A stretch of DNA of 64,000 nucleotides from Staphylococcus sp. NRL 16/872 (GTDB lineage: Bacteria; Bacillota; Bacilli; Staphylococcales; Staphylococcaceae): the NCBI RefSeq assembly GCF_022815905.2, contig NZ_CP119327.1:1488001-1552000 (forward strand), given 5' to 3'. A program made the translations under genes and the position numbers. This document shows, one piece after another, positions 52,406 to 63,958 of this stretch. Each line of letters starts with the position of its first letter. The first letter of the stretch is position 1. A model generated the notes under the pieces. That model made no database searches, had not been told where the DNA came from, and saw nothing but the letters and a program-made list of their open reading frames with translations.

Positions 52406-53644
52406 TTATTTTTTATATCCTTCAATAAGGTATACTTCTTTTTCAGCGTCAAAATCCATTTCTTCTAATAATGTGTGTTGTTTTAAGAAGTATAATCTAT
52501 CGGCATCAGCTGCTGGAACTGTCTCTTTATAATGCGTTAATGACGTTTTAATTTGTTGAATTAATAATTGTTTCACTTTAGTTTTATCTTCCTCAGCTCG
52601 ACTTGAAACAAATACTGAAGGCGCATCTGCAACGGGTGTGTCCTCCTCATTATTGCATTGATCTTTTTTATTGAAAATGACTGCTTGTGGGATTTGATCC
52701 ATGTCTAAATCTTTAACTAATTGATTGACAGTATCAAATTGTGCACGATGTTCAGAATGGCTTGCATCTACAACATGTAATAATAAATCTGCCCCTTTAG
52801 CTTCTTCTAACGTTGATTTAAAAGCAGCAATAAGCGTAGTTGGTAATTTTTGAATAAACCCAACGGTATCTGAAATAATTAAATTAAAGCCTTCATTAAT
52901 TTGTATTTGTCTCGTTTTAGGATCTAGTGTCGCGAATAGTAAATCTTTTTCGAATGTAGTTTCGCCAGCTAGGACATTAAACCATGATGATTTACCAGCA
53001 TTAGTATAGCCAATTAATGCGATTTGATAAACTTGGTTTTGTTCTCGTTTATTACGGTAACGTTCACGATGTTCTACCACAGTTTTAAGTTGATGTTTAA
53101 TTTCATTCATACGCGTTCTAATATGACGGCGGTCCATTTCTAATTTAGTTTCACCGGGACCTCTTGTACCAATACCGCCACCTAGACGGGATAAGCTTTT
53201 CCCGTGACCTTGTAATCGTGGTAAAAGATAATCTAATTGCGCCAACTCGACTTGAAGTTTACCTTCTCTACTACGTGCTCTTAATGCGAAGATTTCTAAA
53301 ATTAATTGAGTTCTGTCAATAATTTTTACGCTCAAATTATCATTTAATGTTTTTGACTGTGCAGTAGTTAATTCATCATTCGTTACTACTACATCTATTT
53401 CATGAAATTCTATAAAAGCTTTTAATTCATCGATTTTACCTTTACCAACATAATATTTATGATCGATTTGTTCTCTATTTTGCGTGATTTGTCCTTTAAC
53501 ATCTAGTTGGCAAGTTAAAGATAATGCTTTTAATTCTTCCATTGTTGACTCAAAATTAAATTGATCATCGTTTTGAGCATGTACACCGACTAAAACAGCA
53601 GTTTCTAATTTTTTCTTTGTATCATGAATGGGTTGCTGCGCCAT
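52406..53644 (-). CDS. hflX: Ribosome-associated GTPase HflX
   Basis: 412 residues. HflX splits stalled or hibernating 70S ribosomes under stress. An N-terminal HflX domain (residues about 1-190, with the glycine-rich LSRLGGGIGTRGPGETKLE) is followed by a G domain: G1 ALIGYTNAGKSSWFN, G2 region FATLDPKTR, G3 DTVGFIQKLP, G4 NKKD, then a C-terminal domain. The start is the ATG at 53644 with AAGGAG nine bases upstream (MAQQPIHDTKKK). It precedes the PLP gene; a glutathione peroxidase gene is divergent. Confidence 0.96.
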   Translation of the reverse strand: MAQQPIHDTKKKLETAVLVGVHAQNDDQFNFESTMEELKALSLTCQLDVKGQITQNREQIDHKYYVGKGKIDELKAFIEFHEIDVVVTNDELTTAQSKTLNDNLSVKIIDRTQLILEIFALRARSREGKLQVELAQLDYLLPRLQGHGKSLSRLGGGIGTRGPGETKLEMDRRHIRTRMNEIKHQLKTVVEHRERYRNKREQNQVYQIALIGYTNAGKSSWFNVLAGETTFEKDLLFATLDPKTRQIQINEGFNLIISDTVGFIQKLPTTLIAAFKSTLEEAKGADLLLHVVDASHSEHRAQFDTVNQLVKDLDMDQIPQAVIFNKKDQCNNEEDTPVADAPSVFVSSRAEEDKTKVKQLLIQQIKTSLTHYKETVPAADADRLYFLKQHTLLEEMDFDAEKEVYLIEGYKK

Positions 53645-53753
53645 GTTATACATCTCCTTCTAAAATGTTTCTCAAATATTCTATCATAGTGTGTTTCTAA
53701 AGACTATCTTCTGAAATTATGTTAAATTTAAGCTGATAAGAAAGGGTGATATT

Positions 53754-54230
53754 ATGGAAAATATATATGATTTTGTAGTAAAAAAATCTAATGGTGAAGA
53801 TTACAAATTAGCTGACTATAAAGGACAAGTTATGCTAATCGTAAATACAGCAAGCGAATGTGGTTTTACGCCACAATTTGAAGGCTTACAAGCTTTATAT
53901 GAGAAATATAAAGATCAAGGTTTCATTGTTTTAGGTTTCCCTTGCAACCAATTTGGTGGGCAAGAACCGGGTACTGGTGCCGAAGCTAATCAAAATTGTA
54001 AAATCAACTATGGGGTGACCTTCCCTATCCATGAAAAAGTAGATGTTAAAGGAGACAATCAACATCCTTTATTCCGTTATTTAACTGATGCAGCTAAAGG
54101 CATGTTGAACGAAAAAATTAAATGGAACTTTACTAAATTTTTAGTAGATCGTGAAGGACATGTAGTGAGTCGCTTCTCACCACAGAAGAAACCTGCTCAA
54201 ATCGAAAAAGATATCGAAAAATTATTATAA
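53754..54230 (+). CDS. bsaA: Glutathione peroxidase-like thiol peroxidase
   Basis: 158 residues, thioredoxin-fold peroxidase that reduces hydroperoxides. The peroxidatic Cys36 lies in [11 protein letters not shown]; Gln70 and the Trp of [13 protein letters not shown] complete the catalytic triad. A second cysteine (Cys64 in [13 protein letters not shown]) is family-typical and may act as resolving residue. Staphylococci lack glutathione, so reduction by thioredoxin or bacillithiol is likely. GAAAGGGTG precedes the ATG. It ends at a strong hairpin; divergent from hflX. Confidence 0.95.
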   Translation: MENIYDFVVKKSNGEDYKLADYKGQVMLIVNTASECGFTPQFEGLQALYEKYKDQGFIVLGFPCNQFGGQEPGTGAEANQNCKINYGVTFPIHEKVDVKGDNQHPLFRYLTDAAKGMLNEKIKWNFTKFLVDREGHVVSRFSPQKKPAQIEKDIEKLL

Positions 54231-54233
54231 AAC

Positions 54234-54301
54234 AATAAGAAAGCTTCGTATCAGAAGACATTTATTTTCAAATGTTTCTCTAATACGAAGCTTTTTCTTA
54301 T
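54234..54301 (+). terminator. Terminator of the glutathione peroxidase gene
   Basis: Arms AATAAGAAAGCTTCGTAT and AATACGAAGCTTTTTCTTATT form a long stem with a T-rich 3' side. Confidence 0.85.
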
Positions 54302-54330
54302 TACAAACATTTCCTCTATTTGTTCAAAAG

Positions 54331-54416
54331 TGCTAAAATTGATGAGTTTTTAGCAAGTTAAAGATTTAAAAGACCGCTGTCTACGCTCTATAAAACGTTT
54401 AACTTGGCACTTTGAT
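54331..54416 (-). terminator. Structured 3' region of hfq, with terminator
   Basis: Minus strand: TGCTAAAA / TTTTAGCA hairpin (54331-54355) followed by CTTTTG, a modest terminator. A second inverted repeat CAAGTTAAA / TTTAACTTG (54354-54362 and 54408-54416) encloses AGAC-CGCT-GTCT, and its arm competes with the terminator for the base of the stem. Confidence 0.5.
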
Positions 54417-54422
54417 TACAAC

Positions 54423-54665
54423 TTATTCTTCACTTGCAACTGTTGTTTCTACTTCTGTAGTTTCATCGTCAACAGTAAAAGTGCTGATCGCATGTTTGTA
54501 AATCAGATGGTGTTTGCCTTGAGAAACTAAGCTAATCACGTATTTATCGAAATCTTCGATAACACCTTTCATTTGAAATCCGTTTAAGAAAAAGACCGTG
54601 ATTTCAGTTTTTTCTGCTTTAAAGTTCTCTAGTGCTTGGTCTTGGATGTTGTGGTTTGCAATCAT
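54423..54665 (-). CDS. hfq: RNA chaperone Hfq
   Basis: Hexameric Sm-like RNA-binding protein, 80 residues. The Sm1 motif is VTVFFLNGFQMKGVIEDFDKYVI-like (residues about 22-45), Sm2 reads HLIYKHAIST (YKHA replacing the YKHA/YKHA of other Firmicutes), followed by an acidic C-terminal tail rich in Thr, Val and Glu. Hfq in S. aureus has a debated role in small-RNA regulation. GGAG lies nine bases before the ATG. The start lies inside the end of miaA (47-base overlap in another frame). Confidence 0.95.
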   Translation of the reverse strand: MIANHNIQDQALENFKAEKTEITVFFLNGFQMKGVIEDFDKYVISLVSQGKHHLIYKHAISTFTVDDETTEVETTVASEE

Positions 54666-55620
54666 GTTTAGAACTCCTTTTATTTATTTGGGTTGTAATC
54701 TCATCTAACATCATTTGAAGTGTCATTGTCTCTCTATTATACCAGTGAACATTGAGTTTATTTTTAAACCACGTCAATTGTCGCTTAGCATATTGTCTTG
54801 AATGTTGTTTCAACGTTTCAACAGCTGGTTCTAAGTCCATTTGCGCTTTGACGACAGGAACAAGTTCTTTGTAACCAATAGCTTGCATACTTTGAGTAGA
54901 TTCAAAACCTTGTTCAACGAGTTGTTTCACTTCATTAAATAATCCGTGGCCCAACATAATATCAACACGTTTATTTATTCTTGAATATAATGTTTTGCGC
55001 GACATTTCAATCCCTATTAATAATGTATCATAATTTTCTGTAAATTGTTGCACTTTCTTGCGAGAACTTAAAAGTTTTTTCGTTTTTAGGTAGTATTCTA
55101 TCGCTCTATTTACTCTTTTTCGATTATTAGGATGAATATCTTTTGCAGATTCAGCATCAAACGAAGCTAAGTATTGATGTAAAGTTTGATTATCAAGTTG
55201 TTCTAATTCGCTCAATTTTGCGTTTGCTTGTGCCTCCACTTCTTGAGATACACTCTTTTCATCATCAAATGGATAGTCATAAATTAATGATTGTATATAA
55301 AGGCCAGTGCCTCCAGCTATGATAGGTATTTTACCTCTAGCAGTAATATCATCAATCAAAGTTTCGGCTCTTTTTTTAAAATCATAAGCAGAAAAAGTAT
55401 CATCTGGATTCAATATATCTATCATATGATGAGATATGCCATCCATTTCTTCTTGAGTCACTTTAGCGGTTCCAATATCCATTTGTCGGTACACTTGCAT
55501 AGAATCTCCACTAATAATTTCTCCATTGATGCGTTTAGCTAATTCGATGCTTAATTCAGTTTTTCCTGAAGCGGTCGGTCCCACTATAACCACTAAAAAG
55601 GGTTTAGTTGAATCACTCAA
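54619..55620 (-). CDS. miaA: tRNA dimethylallyltransferase
   Basis: Adds an isopentenyl group to A37 of tRNAs that read U-starting codons; 333 residues. The P-loop reads VIVGPTASGKTELSIELA, with further motifs GDSMQVYRQMDIGTAKV, GGTGLYIQSLIYDYPF, and the C-terminal AIGYKELVPV. The start is TTG at 55620; GAGGG six bases upstream lies in the last codons of the hydrolase gene. The C-terminus runs 47 bases into hfq and ends KPQHPRPSTREL, about twenty residues beyond the S. aureus protein as I recall it. Confidence 0.96.
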   Translation of the reverse strand: MSDSTKPFLVVIVGPTASGKTELSIELAKRINGEIISGDSMQVYRQMDIGTAKVTQEEMDGISHHMIDILNPDDTFSAYDFKKRAETLIDDITARGKIPIIAGGTGLYIQSLIYDYPFDDEKSVSQEVEAQANAKLSELEQLDNQTLHQYLASFDAESAKDIHPNNRKRVNRAIEYYLKTKKLLSSRKKVQQFTENYDTLLIGIEMSRKTLYSRINKRVDIMLGHGLFNEVKQLVEQGFESTQSMQAIGYKELVPVVKAQMDLEPAVETLKQHSRQYAKRQLTWFKNKLNVHWYNRETMTLQMMLDEITTQINKRSSKHDCKPQHPRPSTREL

Positions 55621-55622
55621 AA

Positions 55623-56558
55623 TTATCCCTCACTTTGACTCTTATTTAATATTTGTTTCTGAATCCAATCAAACATATGATTCCAAATCATTTGTTCATC
55701 TTCCTCAAACAAAATTTCATGACGTCGATGGGCATACAATTGAACTGTAATATGTTTGATTCCGGCAGTTTTAAATTTTTTCCCTAAACTTTTTACGCCC
55801 TTACCATATTCTCCAAATGGATCTTCTTTACCTGAAATAAGTAGTATTGGTAATTGTGGATTCATCTTTTTCAATTGACCGTAATTTGCTGTGTTCATCA
55901 TATTTTTAACTGTTTGATAAATGAGCTGATTTGAAACTAAGAAGCCTGTATAGTCATCCTTAACAAACTTATCAACTTCATCACGTTTAGAAGATAGCCA
56001 ATCACTCTGAGTTTCTGGCCGATCTATTTTTTTATTAAAAGACTTATAAACTAATTGATTTACCCATTTTAAACGACTACGCTTACCACTAAATAGTGTA
56101 ATTAATTTTAGTCCGATCGTTGCTGGTATGCCTTTCCATTTAGGGTAAAGACCAGTGCCTGTTAATATCAATCCCTGTGCTATATTAGGGTATTTTTCAA
56201 CGAATAAACGAGCAATAATAGAACCCATTGAATGCCCTAAAACAATATATGGCAACTCATTTTTCTCACTTTGTAATGTTTGCGCTATTTCATATGCATC
56301 TTGGACGATTATTTCCATATCGTCATAGTGACCACGTTCATCCTCATTAATTTCTTTACCGTGTCCTCTATGATTATGCCTAATTACATCATATCCCTGT
56401 TGAGTTAAAGATTGAACGAGTGATTCATATCGCTCCATATACTCAGCCATCCCGTGAAAAATATGAACGACGCCAAAGGTAGCTATCTTTGCTTTATCTA
56501 CTTTAACTTCTAATGTTGTACCATCTTCAACGGTAATTTTATAAGAATTTTGACCCAC
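55623..56558 (-). CDS. Alpha/beta hydrolase, monoglyceride/lysophospholipase-like
   Basis: 311 residues, serine hydrolase of the Hydrolase_4 (monoglyceride lipase-like) group. The oxyanion region is VVHIFHGMAEYMERY, RHNHRGHG follows, the nucleophile Ser lies in GHSMGS (elbow GXSXG), the acidic residue is in SGKEDPFG, and the His is in YAHRRHEILFE. Substrate unknown. Longer frames exist, but GGAGG seven bases before the GTG at 56558 favours that start (M-G-Q-N-S-Y-K). It is first in an operon with miaA (two-base gap) and hfq. Confidence 0.88.
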   Translation of the reverse strand: MGQNSYKITVEDGTTLEVKVDKAKIATFGVVHIFHGMAEYMERYESLVQSLTQQGYDVIRHNHRGHGKEINEDERGHYDDMEIIVQDAYEIAQTLQSEKNELPYIVLGHSMGSIIARLFVEKYPNIAQGLILTGTGLYPKWKGIPATIGLKLITLFSGKRSRLKWVNQLVYKSFNKKIDRPETQSDWLSSKRDEVDKFVKDDYTGFLVSNQLIYQTVKNMMNTANYGQLKKMNPQLPILLISGKEDPFGEYGKGVKSLGKKFKTAGIKHITVQLYAHRRHEILFEEDEQMIWNHMFDWIQKQILNKSQSEG

Positions 56559-56738
56559 GCATATGCCTCCCATCAAAAAACAAACCTTTTATAATTTATT
56601 ATTCCTTTAAATATACCTTTACTTTTTAATGTTATCAAATTGAAAGAGACTTTTTAATAGGACATCAATATTTTTTGAATCTGAAAATATGTAAATAAAT
56701 CTTTATTATGAAATATAAAATGCTATTTATTAAATAAG

Positions 56739-56792
56739 AAAATACTACTAACATATTAGTCTCAGACCAATATGTTAGTAGTATTTAATATA
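56739..56792 (-). terminator. Terminator of glpD
   Basis: Minus strand 18-bp stem AAATACTACTAACATATT / AATATGTTAGTAGTATTT with T-rich tail, about 20 bases after glpD. Confidence 0.95.
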
Positions 56793-56811
56793 TTTTAAGG
56801 GAACTTAGTTA

Positions 56812-58485
56812 TTATTTTTTCACAGCAAGTTGTTCATTTCCGTGTGTTGCTTCTTCTATAGCTAAATTAAGTTCTTTAGTATATTCGTTAGTTTGTGCTT
56901 GAGTATAATTTAATAAACGACTTAATTCTTCGATAACTGCTTCTTTATATTGTTTTACTTCGTTAATATTAAAGTATAATTTACCAGTTCTACGTACTAT
57001 GAAGTCAGTCGGTTTATAAACCATTTCATTTTGAACACTATATACTAATTGCACATATAATTCTAATGGTAATTTAAGCTCTTTATCTTTTGCGATTTGA
57101 GCTATATTAAATAATTTATCTACATTCGAACCATATTTAGAAGCTAAACGACGCGCAACATCCTCTTTTAACCCAATTGCTTTACCTTCTTCAACTTTAC
57201 GTTCAATATATTTTTCAAAGTTTTTACTTCCACCAACATCACCACCTGAAATTGGCGTGTTTTTAGTAGCACACTCGTCAAATTTTAGGCTGTGTTCTTG
57301 TTTTAAGCGTTTAGCTAATAAATCAACAATTTCTAAAGCCATGTGACGATAACCTGTTAATTTACCACCAGCAATTGTAAGTAGACCCGATTTACCTTCC
57401 CAAATTTCATCTTTACGTGAAATTTCTGAAGGATCTTTACCGTCTTCTAATATAAGTGGTCGTACCCCAGCCCATGTAGATTCAATATCTTCATCTTTGA
57501 CATTTACATCTGGGAACATATAATTAATCGCATCAATTAGATAATCTCTATCTTCTTGAGTTGTTAATGGTTTCGCTTTATCGTTATCGTAGAAAGTATC
57601 TGTCGTACCTACGTATGCTTTACCTTCACGTGGAATAGCGAAGATCATACGGCCGTCTTTTTCCGTATCGAAGTAAACCGCTTGACCTAATGGAAATTTA
57701 GATTGGTCGATAACTACGTGTACACCTTTAGTTAAACGTAATTGTTTATTATTACGTGTGTAATCTTTTTTTCTGACTTCATCTACCCATGGTCCAGAAG
57801 CATTGATTACCTTTTTAGCTTTAATTTGGTAAATATCGCCTGATAATTGATCTTGAACTTCAATACCATTTACTTTTGATTTTGAATCATATAAAAAGTT
57901 TGTAGACTTAGTATGATTAATAATTTCTGCACCATTTTCTGCGGCACGTTTCATAACTTCAATCGTTAATCGAGCATCGTCAGTACGGTATTCTACATAG
58001 TAACCGCCACCTTTTAAGCCGTCTTTTTTAACTAGAGGTTCTTTATCTAAGGTTTGTTTTTTCGTTAACATTTTTTTACGTTCATATTTTTTAACACGGG
58101 CTAAACGGTCGTACATCATTAAACCTAAATTTGTTGTAAATTTACCAAATGTACCACCTTTATGCATTGGTAATAGCATCCATTCAGGTGTAGTTACATG
58201 TGGACCATTTTCGTAAACGATGGCACGTTCTCTACCTGTTTCAGCTACAACTTTAATTTGAGCTTGTTTTAAATAACGTAAACCACCGTGAACAAGTTTA
58301 GTTGAGCGTGAACTAGTACCTTGAGCAAAGTCTTGCATTTCCACTAAAGCAACTTTCATACCACGTTGGCTAGCATCTAATGCAATACCTGCACCAGTAA
58401 TACCGCCACCAATAATAACTACGTCATATTCTGTATCTTGTAAATTCTTTTTTATTACTTCTCTATTTAAAGTAGATAAAGCCAT
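56812..58485 (-). CDS. glpD: Aerobic glycerol-3-phosphate dehydrogenase
   Basis: FAD enzyme on the membrane that oxidises glycerol-3-phosphate to dihydroxyacetone phosphate and passes electrons to the quinone pool; 557 residues. The FAD-binding motif is [19 protein letters not shown]; further motifs [15 protein letters not shown] and [12 protein letters not shown] are conserved. The start is ATG 58485 with GGAGGGG six bases upstream. Its 5' leader contains a terminator hairpin suited to GlpP-type antitermination. Confidence 0.97.
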   Translation of the reverse strand: MALSTLNREVIKKNLQDTEYDVVIIGGGITGAGIALDASQRGMKVALVEMQDFAQGTSSRSTKLVHGGLRYLKQAQIKVVAETGRERAIVYENGPHVTTPEWMLLPMHKGGTFGKFTTNLGLMMYDRLARVKKYERKKMLTKKQTLDKEPLVKKDGLKGGGYYVEYRTDDARLTIEVMKRAAENGAEIINHTKSTNFLYDSKSKVNGIEVQDQLSGDIYQIKAKKVINASGPWVDEVRKKDYTRNNKQLRLTKGVHVVIDQSKFPLGQAVYFDTEKDGRMIFAIPREGKAYVGTTDTFYDNDKAKPLTTQEDRDYLIDAINYMFPDVNVKDEDIESTWAGVRPLILEDGKDPSEISRKDEIWEGKSGLLTIAGGKLTGYRHMALEIVDLLAKRLKQEHSLKFDECATKNTPISGGDVGGSKNFEKYIERKVEEGKAIGLKEDVARRLASKYGSNVDKLFNIAQIAKDKELKLPLELYVQLVYSVQNEMVYKPTDFIVRRTGKLYFNINEVKQYKEAVIEELSRLLNYTQAQTNEYTKELNLAIEEATHGNEQLAVKK

Positions 58486-58513
58486 ACTATACCCCTCCAA
58501 CTTTTAATAAAAA

Positions 58514-58562
58514 ATGAGAGACCCATCCATACAGAAGTATACTGCATGAAACAGGTCTCTCA
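58514..58562 (-). promoter_or_regulatory. Terminator in the glpD leader, candidate GlpP target
   Basis: Minus strand stem TGAGAGACC / GGTCTCTCA with a long loop and ATTTTTTA, ending about 25 bases before the glpD start. In B. subtilis GlpP with glycerol-3-phosphate prevents termination at the equivalent glpD site. Confidence 0.75.
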
Positions 58563-58630
58563 AATCTCGATTAATGTATTAACTTAAGTTTATCATAACA
58601 TATCTTTCAAAACTAAGCCATTGATAATGA

Positions 58631-60145
<1,515 letters not shown>

Positions 60146-60265
60146 CTAATTTAAATGAAAAAGTTCTGTTATGTAGCTTAAGTATTTCGTTATTAAGGAA
60201 GTGTACTATTGTTATTACACTTTTCCTAAAAATTAATCATAAAAAAAGCTATATTCAACTTAAAA

Positions 60266-61084
60266 TTAGTAAATAGTTTCAATATCATTTGATTTATTAG
60301 ATTTATTTAGTGCCATGCCTAATAATAATGTTGCTATAACGACAACAATCGCAACGATACATGAAATATCGAAATGTCCTTTATAAAATACTTTATAAAT
60401 TGTTGCACCAAGCATACCACCAGCAATTGGACCTAAAACAGGAACGATTGCGTAACCCCAATTGGAGCTTCCTTTTCCAGCAATTGGTAAAATCGCATGT
60501 GCAATTCTAGGACCTAAGTCACGTGCTGGGTTAATTGCGTAACCAGTTGGACCACCTAAACTTAAGCCAATCGCTACAATTAATGCCCCAACAATCAATG
60601 GATTCATACCATCTGCAATTTTATTTATGCCAATATACATAATCCCTAAACATAAAATAGCTGTACCAATAATTTCACTCAAAAAGTTTGCGAAATAGTT
60701 CTTAATTGCGGGCGCTGTAGAGAATACGCCAAGTTTAGCGCCTTGATCTTCTGTTGCTTTCCAATGTGGCAAATACATTAACCAAACTAAAGCACCACCG
60801 AAGATACCTCCAAGCATTTGACAAATAATGTATCCTGGAACTTGTACCCAACTAAAACTACCATCCATTGCAAGTGCAATCGTTAGAGCAGGGTTTAAAT
60901 GTGCACCTGAAAATTTCCCAACTGCATACGCACCCATCGTAACTGCTAATCCCCAACCAGCTGCGATGACGATCCAGTCAGAATCTTGACCAGCACTACG
61001 TTTTAAATTTACGTTTGCGCAAACGCCACCACCGAATAATATCAAAATAGCAGTACCTAAAAACTCTGCTAAATATACATTCAT
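60266..61084 (-). CDS. glpF: Glycerol uptake facilitator
   Basis: Aquaglyceroporin of 272 residues with six helices and both pore motifs, AHLNPALTIAL (first NPA) and GYAINPARDLGPR (second, NPA). The charged C-terminus (NKSNKSNDIETIY) is cytoplasmic. GGAGG precedes the ATG by seven bases. Its leader contains a terminator for GlpP control. It is first of the glpF-glpK pair. Confidence 0.96.
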   Translation of the reverse strand: MNVYLAEFLGTAILILFGGGVCANVNLKRSAGQDSDWIVIAAGWGLAVTMGAYAVGKFSGAHLNPALTIALAMDGSFSWVQVPGYIICQMLGGIFGGALVWLMYLPHWKATEDQGAKLGVFSTAPAIKNYFANFLSEIIGTAILCLGIMYIGINKIADGMNPLIVGALIVAIGLSLGGPTGYAINPARDLGPRIAHAILPIAGKGSSNWGYAIVPVLGPIAGGMLGATIYKVFYKGHFDISCIVAIVVVIATLLLGMALNKSNKSNDIETIY

Positions 61085-61109
61085 GTATATACCTCCTATG
61101 AAGACAAAA

Positions 61110-61152
61110 AGATTCCTACAAAAGCACTAGATGAATGCATTGCAGAAATCTC
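61110..61152 (-). promoter_or_regulatory. Terminator in the glpF leader, candidate GlpP target
   Basis: Minus strand stem AGATTTCTGCA / TGTAGGAATCT (two G-U pairs) followed by TTTTTG, ending about 25 bases before the glpF start codon. It parallels the element before glpD. Confidence 0.7.
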
Positions 61153-61362
61153 TTCGTCTCTTAATCAAATATTAACTTGGTTAAATAATACATAAAGCGT
61201 GTAAGCGTTGTCAATACTTTTGTAAAAAAATTGTCATAATTAGAAACCTTATTTTTAAAATAAAATCGCTTATTAGCCCTATATTTTTGAAGTATAACGA
61301 TAATAAGCGTTTGAACATTGTAATAATTATTTAATTGTCACCAAACATTCTTCACCTTCAAT

Positions 61363-61896
61363 TTACCACAATGTTCGATTACTAGTTGTTACATAACTTG
61401 CACCACTATCAATCGCTTCTTGTACTTCTCTATCATCATCAATCAAGCCCCCTGCTATGACTTTTGAAGAAGTTTCATTCCTAACAATTGTAACAATTTT
61501 GTGAGCGATGCCAGGTAAGACTTCTACAAAATCAGGTTGGACTTTTTTAATAAGTTGAATACTTCTATTTAGTGCCTGGCTATCAATGATGAACACTCTA
61601 AATATAGTTAATATATTGAGTGATTTAGCTTTTTGAATGACTTTAGTTTTAGTTGAAACGATACCTTTAGGATTATAGGTTTGTATAATGTATTCACATG
61701 CAAATTCGTCATGAGCCATTCCTTTAATTAGGTCAATGTGAATATAAGCCTCAATATCATGCTTTCTAAGTAAGTCCATCACACTTTTTAAATGTCCGAT
61801 GTGCATATCTAGTAAAACACAAACTTTATAATCAGATTGAGTAAGTTTCTCTAAATCTTTCATATTACGAATTGCCGGTAACACATTCTTGTTCAT
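61363..61896 (-). CDS. glpP: Glycerol uptake operon antiterminator GlpP
   Basis: 177 residues. GlpP binds glycerol-3-phosphate and the leader RNAs of glp genes to allow transcription through the terminator. Family motifs: NVLPAIRNMKDLEKL, VLLDMHIGHLKSV, HIDLIKGMAHDEFACEYI, VEVLPGIAHKIV and KVIAGGLIDDDREVQEAIDSGA. AAGGGAT lies upstream of the ATG. It starts 15 bases after mutL and is probably its distal cistron; a 280-base gap with the glpF promoter and leader follows. Confidence 0.95.
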   Translation of the reverse strand: MNKNVLPAIRNMKDLEKLTQSDYKVCVLLDMHIGHLKSVMDLLRKHDIEAYIHIDLIKGMAHDEFACEYIIQTYNPKGIVSTKTKVIQKAKSLNILTIFRVFIIDSQALNRSIQLIKKVQPDFVEVLPGIAHKIVTIVRNETSSKVIAGGLIDDDREVQEAIDSGASYVTTSNRTLW

Positions 61897-61911
61897 TTAG
61901 CGTATCCCTTT

Positions 61912-63948
61912 CTACATTACTCGTTTAAATAGTTTTTCTAATTCATAATTTGAGAAGTTAATAATAATTGGTCTACCATGCGGACATGTGAATGGATCCT
62001 CCGCTTCACGTAACTGGTCTATTAAATCAGCCATCTCATTGATTTTTAAATAATGGTTTGCTTTTATGGATTTCTTACAACTCATCATAATCGCAGCATC
62101 TTCTCGCATTTTTTTAATATCTATTTTTTTATGATTGAGCACCAATTCTATCATATCTTTAATAATTTCTTCCGCTTCTACCTTAGGGAACCATACTGGA
62201 TAACTATTAACGATATAATCATGACCACCAAAGTGTTCTAAATGCACGCCCACTTTATCTAATTCTTCTTGGTATTGGTCAATAATCATTTGTTCATCCT
62301 TTGAAAAGTGAAACGTTAAAGGAATTAACAAATCTTGAACTTCATTACTTACTTCTCCGATTTTTTCTCTAAAATATTCGTATTTAATTCTTTCTTGTGC
62401 AGCATGTTGATCAATCATAAACATACCATTTTCATTTTGGGCAATAATATAAGTGCCATGTACTTGTCCTACAACTTCCATATAAGGCACGCGACGAGAT
62501 GGTGTTTTACTTACTTTACCTTTAATATCATTTTCTTCGTTATCATTACTTAACGTTTGTTGCGTCTCATTATTTAGTTCGTCACTTTGATTGAATACAT
62601 TATTTTCTAAATCTGCTCGCTCATTATTTGTGTTTAATGAATCTTCTGCTCTATCTAGACTATTTAAAATATCTTTTTGAATTTGGAAGTAATCTATCTC
62701 GTCTGACCGTTTATTATTATGAGGTTCAAAATTAGCAGTATCTTCATTTGACATAGATTCATTTTCACTTGTATGTTCATCTTGGTAATTTACGTCATCG
62801 GAACTGTTTGTGTTCCAATTGATATTAGAGCTATGATTATTTTGTTTCAATGCTTGTTCTTTATCATTTTGACTTTTTTCAAAATCTATTTTCTGTTGTT
62901 CAAAGGTATGGAGTACCTTGTTTTTCTTTGATGATTTATCTAAATCATTTTGAGGGATAAGAATTCTATCTTTAAAAGCATCTCGGATTTTTTCAACTAT
63001 TAAATTATATAATTGTTCTTCTTTAGATAGTCTAACCTCTAATTTAGTAGGATGAACGTTGACATCTACAAGAATCGGATCCATTTCGATATTAATGTAA
63101 CATATCGGATATCTACCAATAGTAAGTAATGTATGATATCCCTCTACTATGGCTTTATTAAGTACGAAGTTTTTAATATATCTTCCATTAATAAAAATCG
63201 AAATATAGTGTTTATTACTTCTAGAATGCTCTGGCTTAGCCACGAAACCTTCTAAATGATAATCACTCGTATCACCGGAAATATGAACTAAATCTTTAGC
63301 TACTTTAATACCGTATATTTCTGCCATAACTTCATTTGTTTTACCAGAACCATTTGTTTTAAGTAAGACTTTACCGTCAGAAATAAGGGAGATACGGATA
63401 TTTGGATGACTCATAGCCATGCGATTTACAATATCAGTTATTTTTCCTAATTCTGTATATAAACTTTTAATATACTTCAGACGCGCTGGCGTATTATAAA
63501 ATAATGATTCTACTTTAATATCAGTACCTTTTTTAGCTTTAGCAGGTTTTTGATTAATAATTTTTCCAGTTTCAGCATAAATTTCATGGCCATTCTCATT
63601 ATCGGTACAAGTTTTCAAAGTCACTTTAGCTACAGAAGATATACTTGCTAATGCTTCACCTCTAAAGCCTAAAGTTCGAATATGAAATAAATCATCGTCA
63701 GTATCTAACTTACTTGTAGCATGTCTATGAAATACTAATTTCAAATCATCTTGTTCAATTCCAGATCCATTATCTACTACACGAATAGAAGAAATTCCTG
63801 ATTGTTCAACTTCAATGTTAATTTCTGTTGATTGGGCATCAATTGCATTTTCAAGTAATTCTTTTACAACTGAACTTGGTCTTTCAACTACTTCTCCTGC
63901 AGCTATTTTATTAGCTAGAGAGGTCTGTAATTCTTTAATTTTACCCAT
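61912..63948 (-). CDS. mutL: DNA mismatch repair protein MutL
   Basis: 678 residues. N-terminal GHKL ATPase: [52 protein letters not shown] and [19 protein letters not shown] long low-complexity linker rich in Asn, Asp, Ser and Glu (residues about 340-480) follows. The C-terminal endonuclease domain has [12 protein letters not shown] (DQHAX2E-type zinc/manganese site), and the ending motif CPHGRPI. It begins twelve bases after the mutS end and is transcribed with glpP. Confidence 0.97.
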   Translation of the reverse strand: MGKIKELQTSLANKIAAGEVVERPSSVVKELLENAIDAQSTEINIEVEQSGISSIRVVDNGSGIEQDDLKLVFHRHATSKLDTDDDLFHIRTLGFRGEALASISSVAKVTLKTCTDNENGHEIYAETGKIINQKPAKAKKGTDIKVESLFYNTPARLKYIKSLYTELGKITDIVNRMAMSHPNIRISLISDGKVLLKTNGSGKTNEVMAEIYGIKVAKDLVHISGDTSDYHLEGFVAKPEHSRSNKHYISIFINGRYIKNFVLNKAIVEGYHTLLTIGRYPICYINIEMDPILVDVNVHPTKLEVRLSKEEQLYNLIVEKIRDAFKDRILIPQNDLDKSSKKNKVLHTFEQQKIDFEKSQNDKEQALKQNNHSSNINWNTNSSDDVNYQDEHTSENESMSNEDTANFEPHNNKRSDEIDYFQIQKDILNSLDRAEDSLNTNNERADLENNVFNQSDELNNETQQTLSNDNEENDIKGKVSKTPSRRVPYMEVVGQVHGTYIIAQNENGMFMIDQHAAQERIKYEYFREKIGEVSNEVQDLLIPLTFHFSKDEQMIIDQYQEELDKVGVHLEHFGGHDYIVNSYPVWFPKVEAEEIIKDMIELVLNHKKIDIKKMREDAAIMMSCKKSIKANHYLKINEMADLIDQLREAEDPFTCPHGRPIIINFSNYELEKLFKRVM

Positions 63949-63958
63949 AATAGCACCT

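Noticed and set aside
60190-60240. Hairpin between glpF and glpK (AGGAAAAGTGT / ACACTTCCT)
   Set aside because: Bulged stem without a T-run; could be an RNA-processing element but evidence is too thin to annotate.
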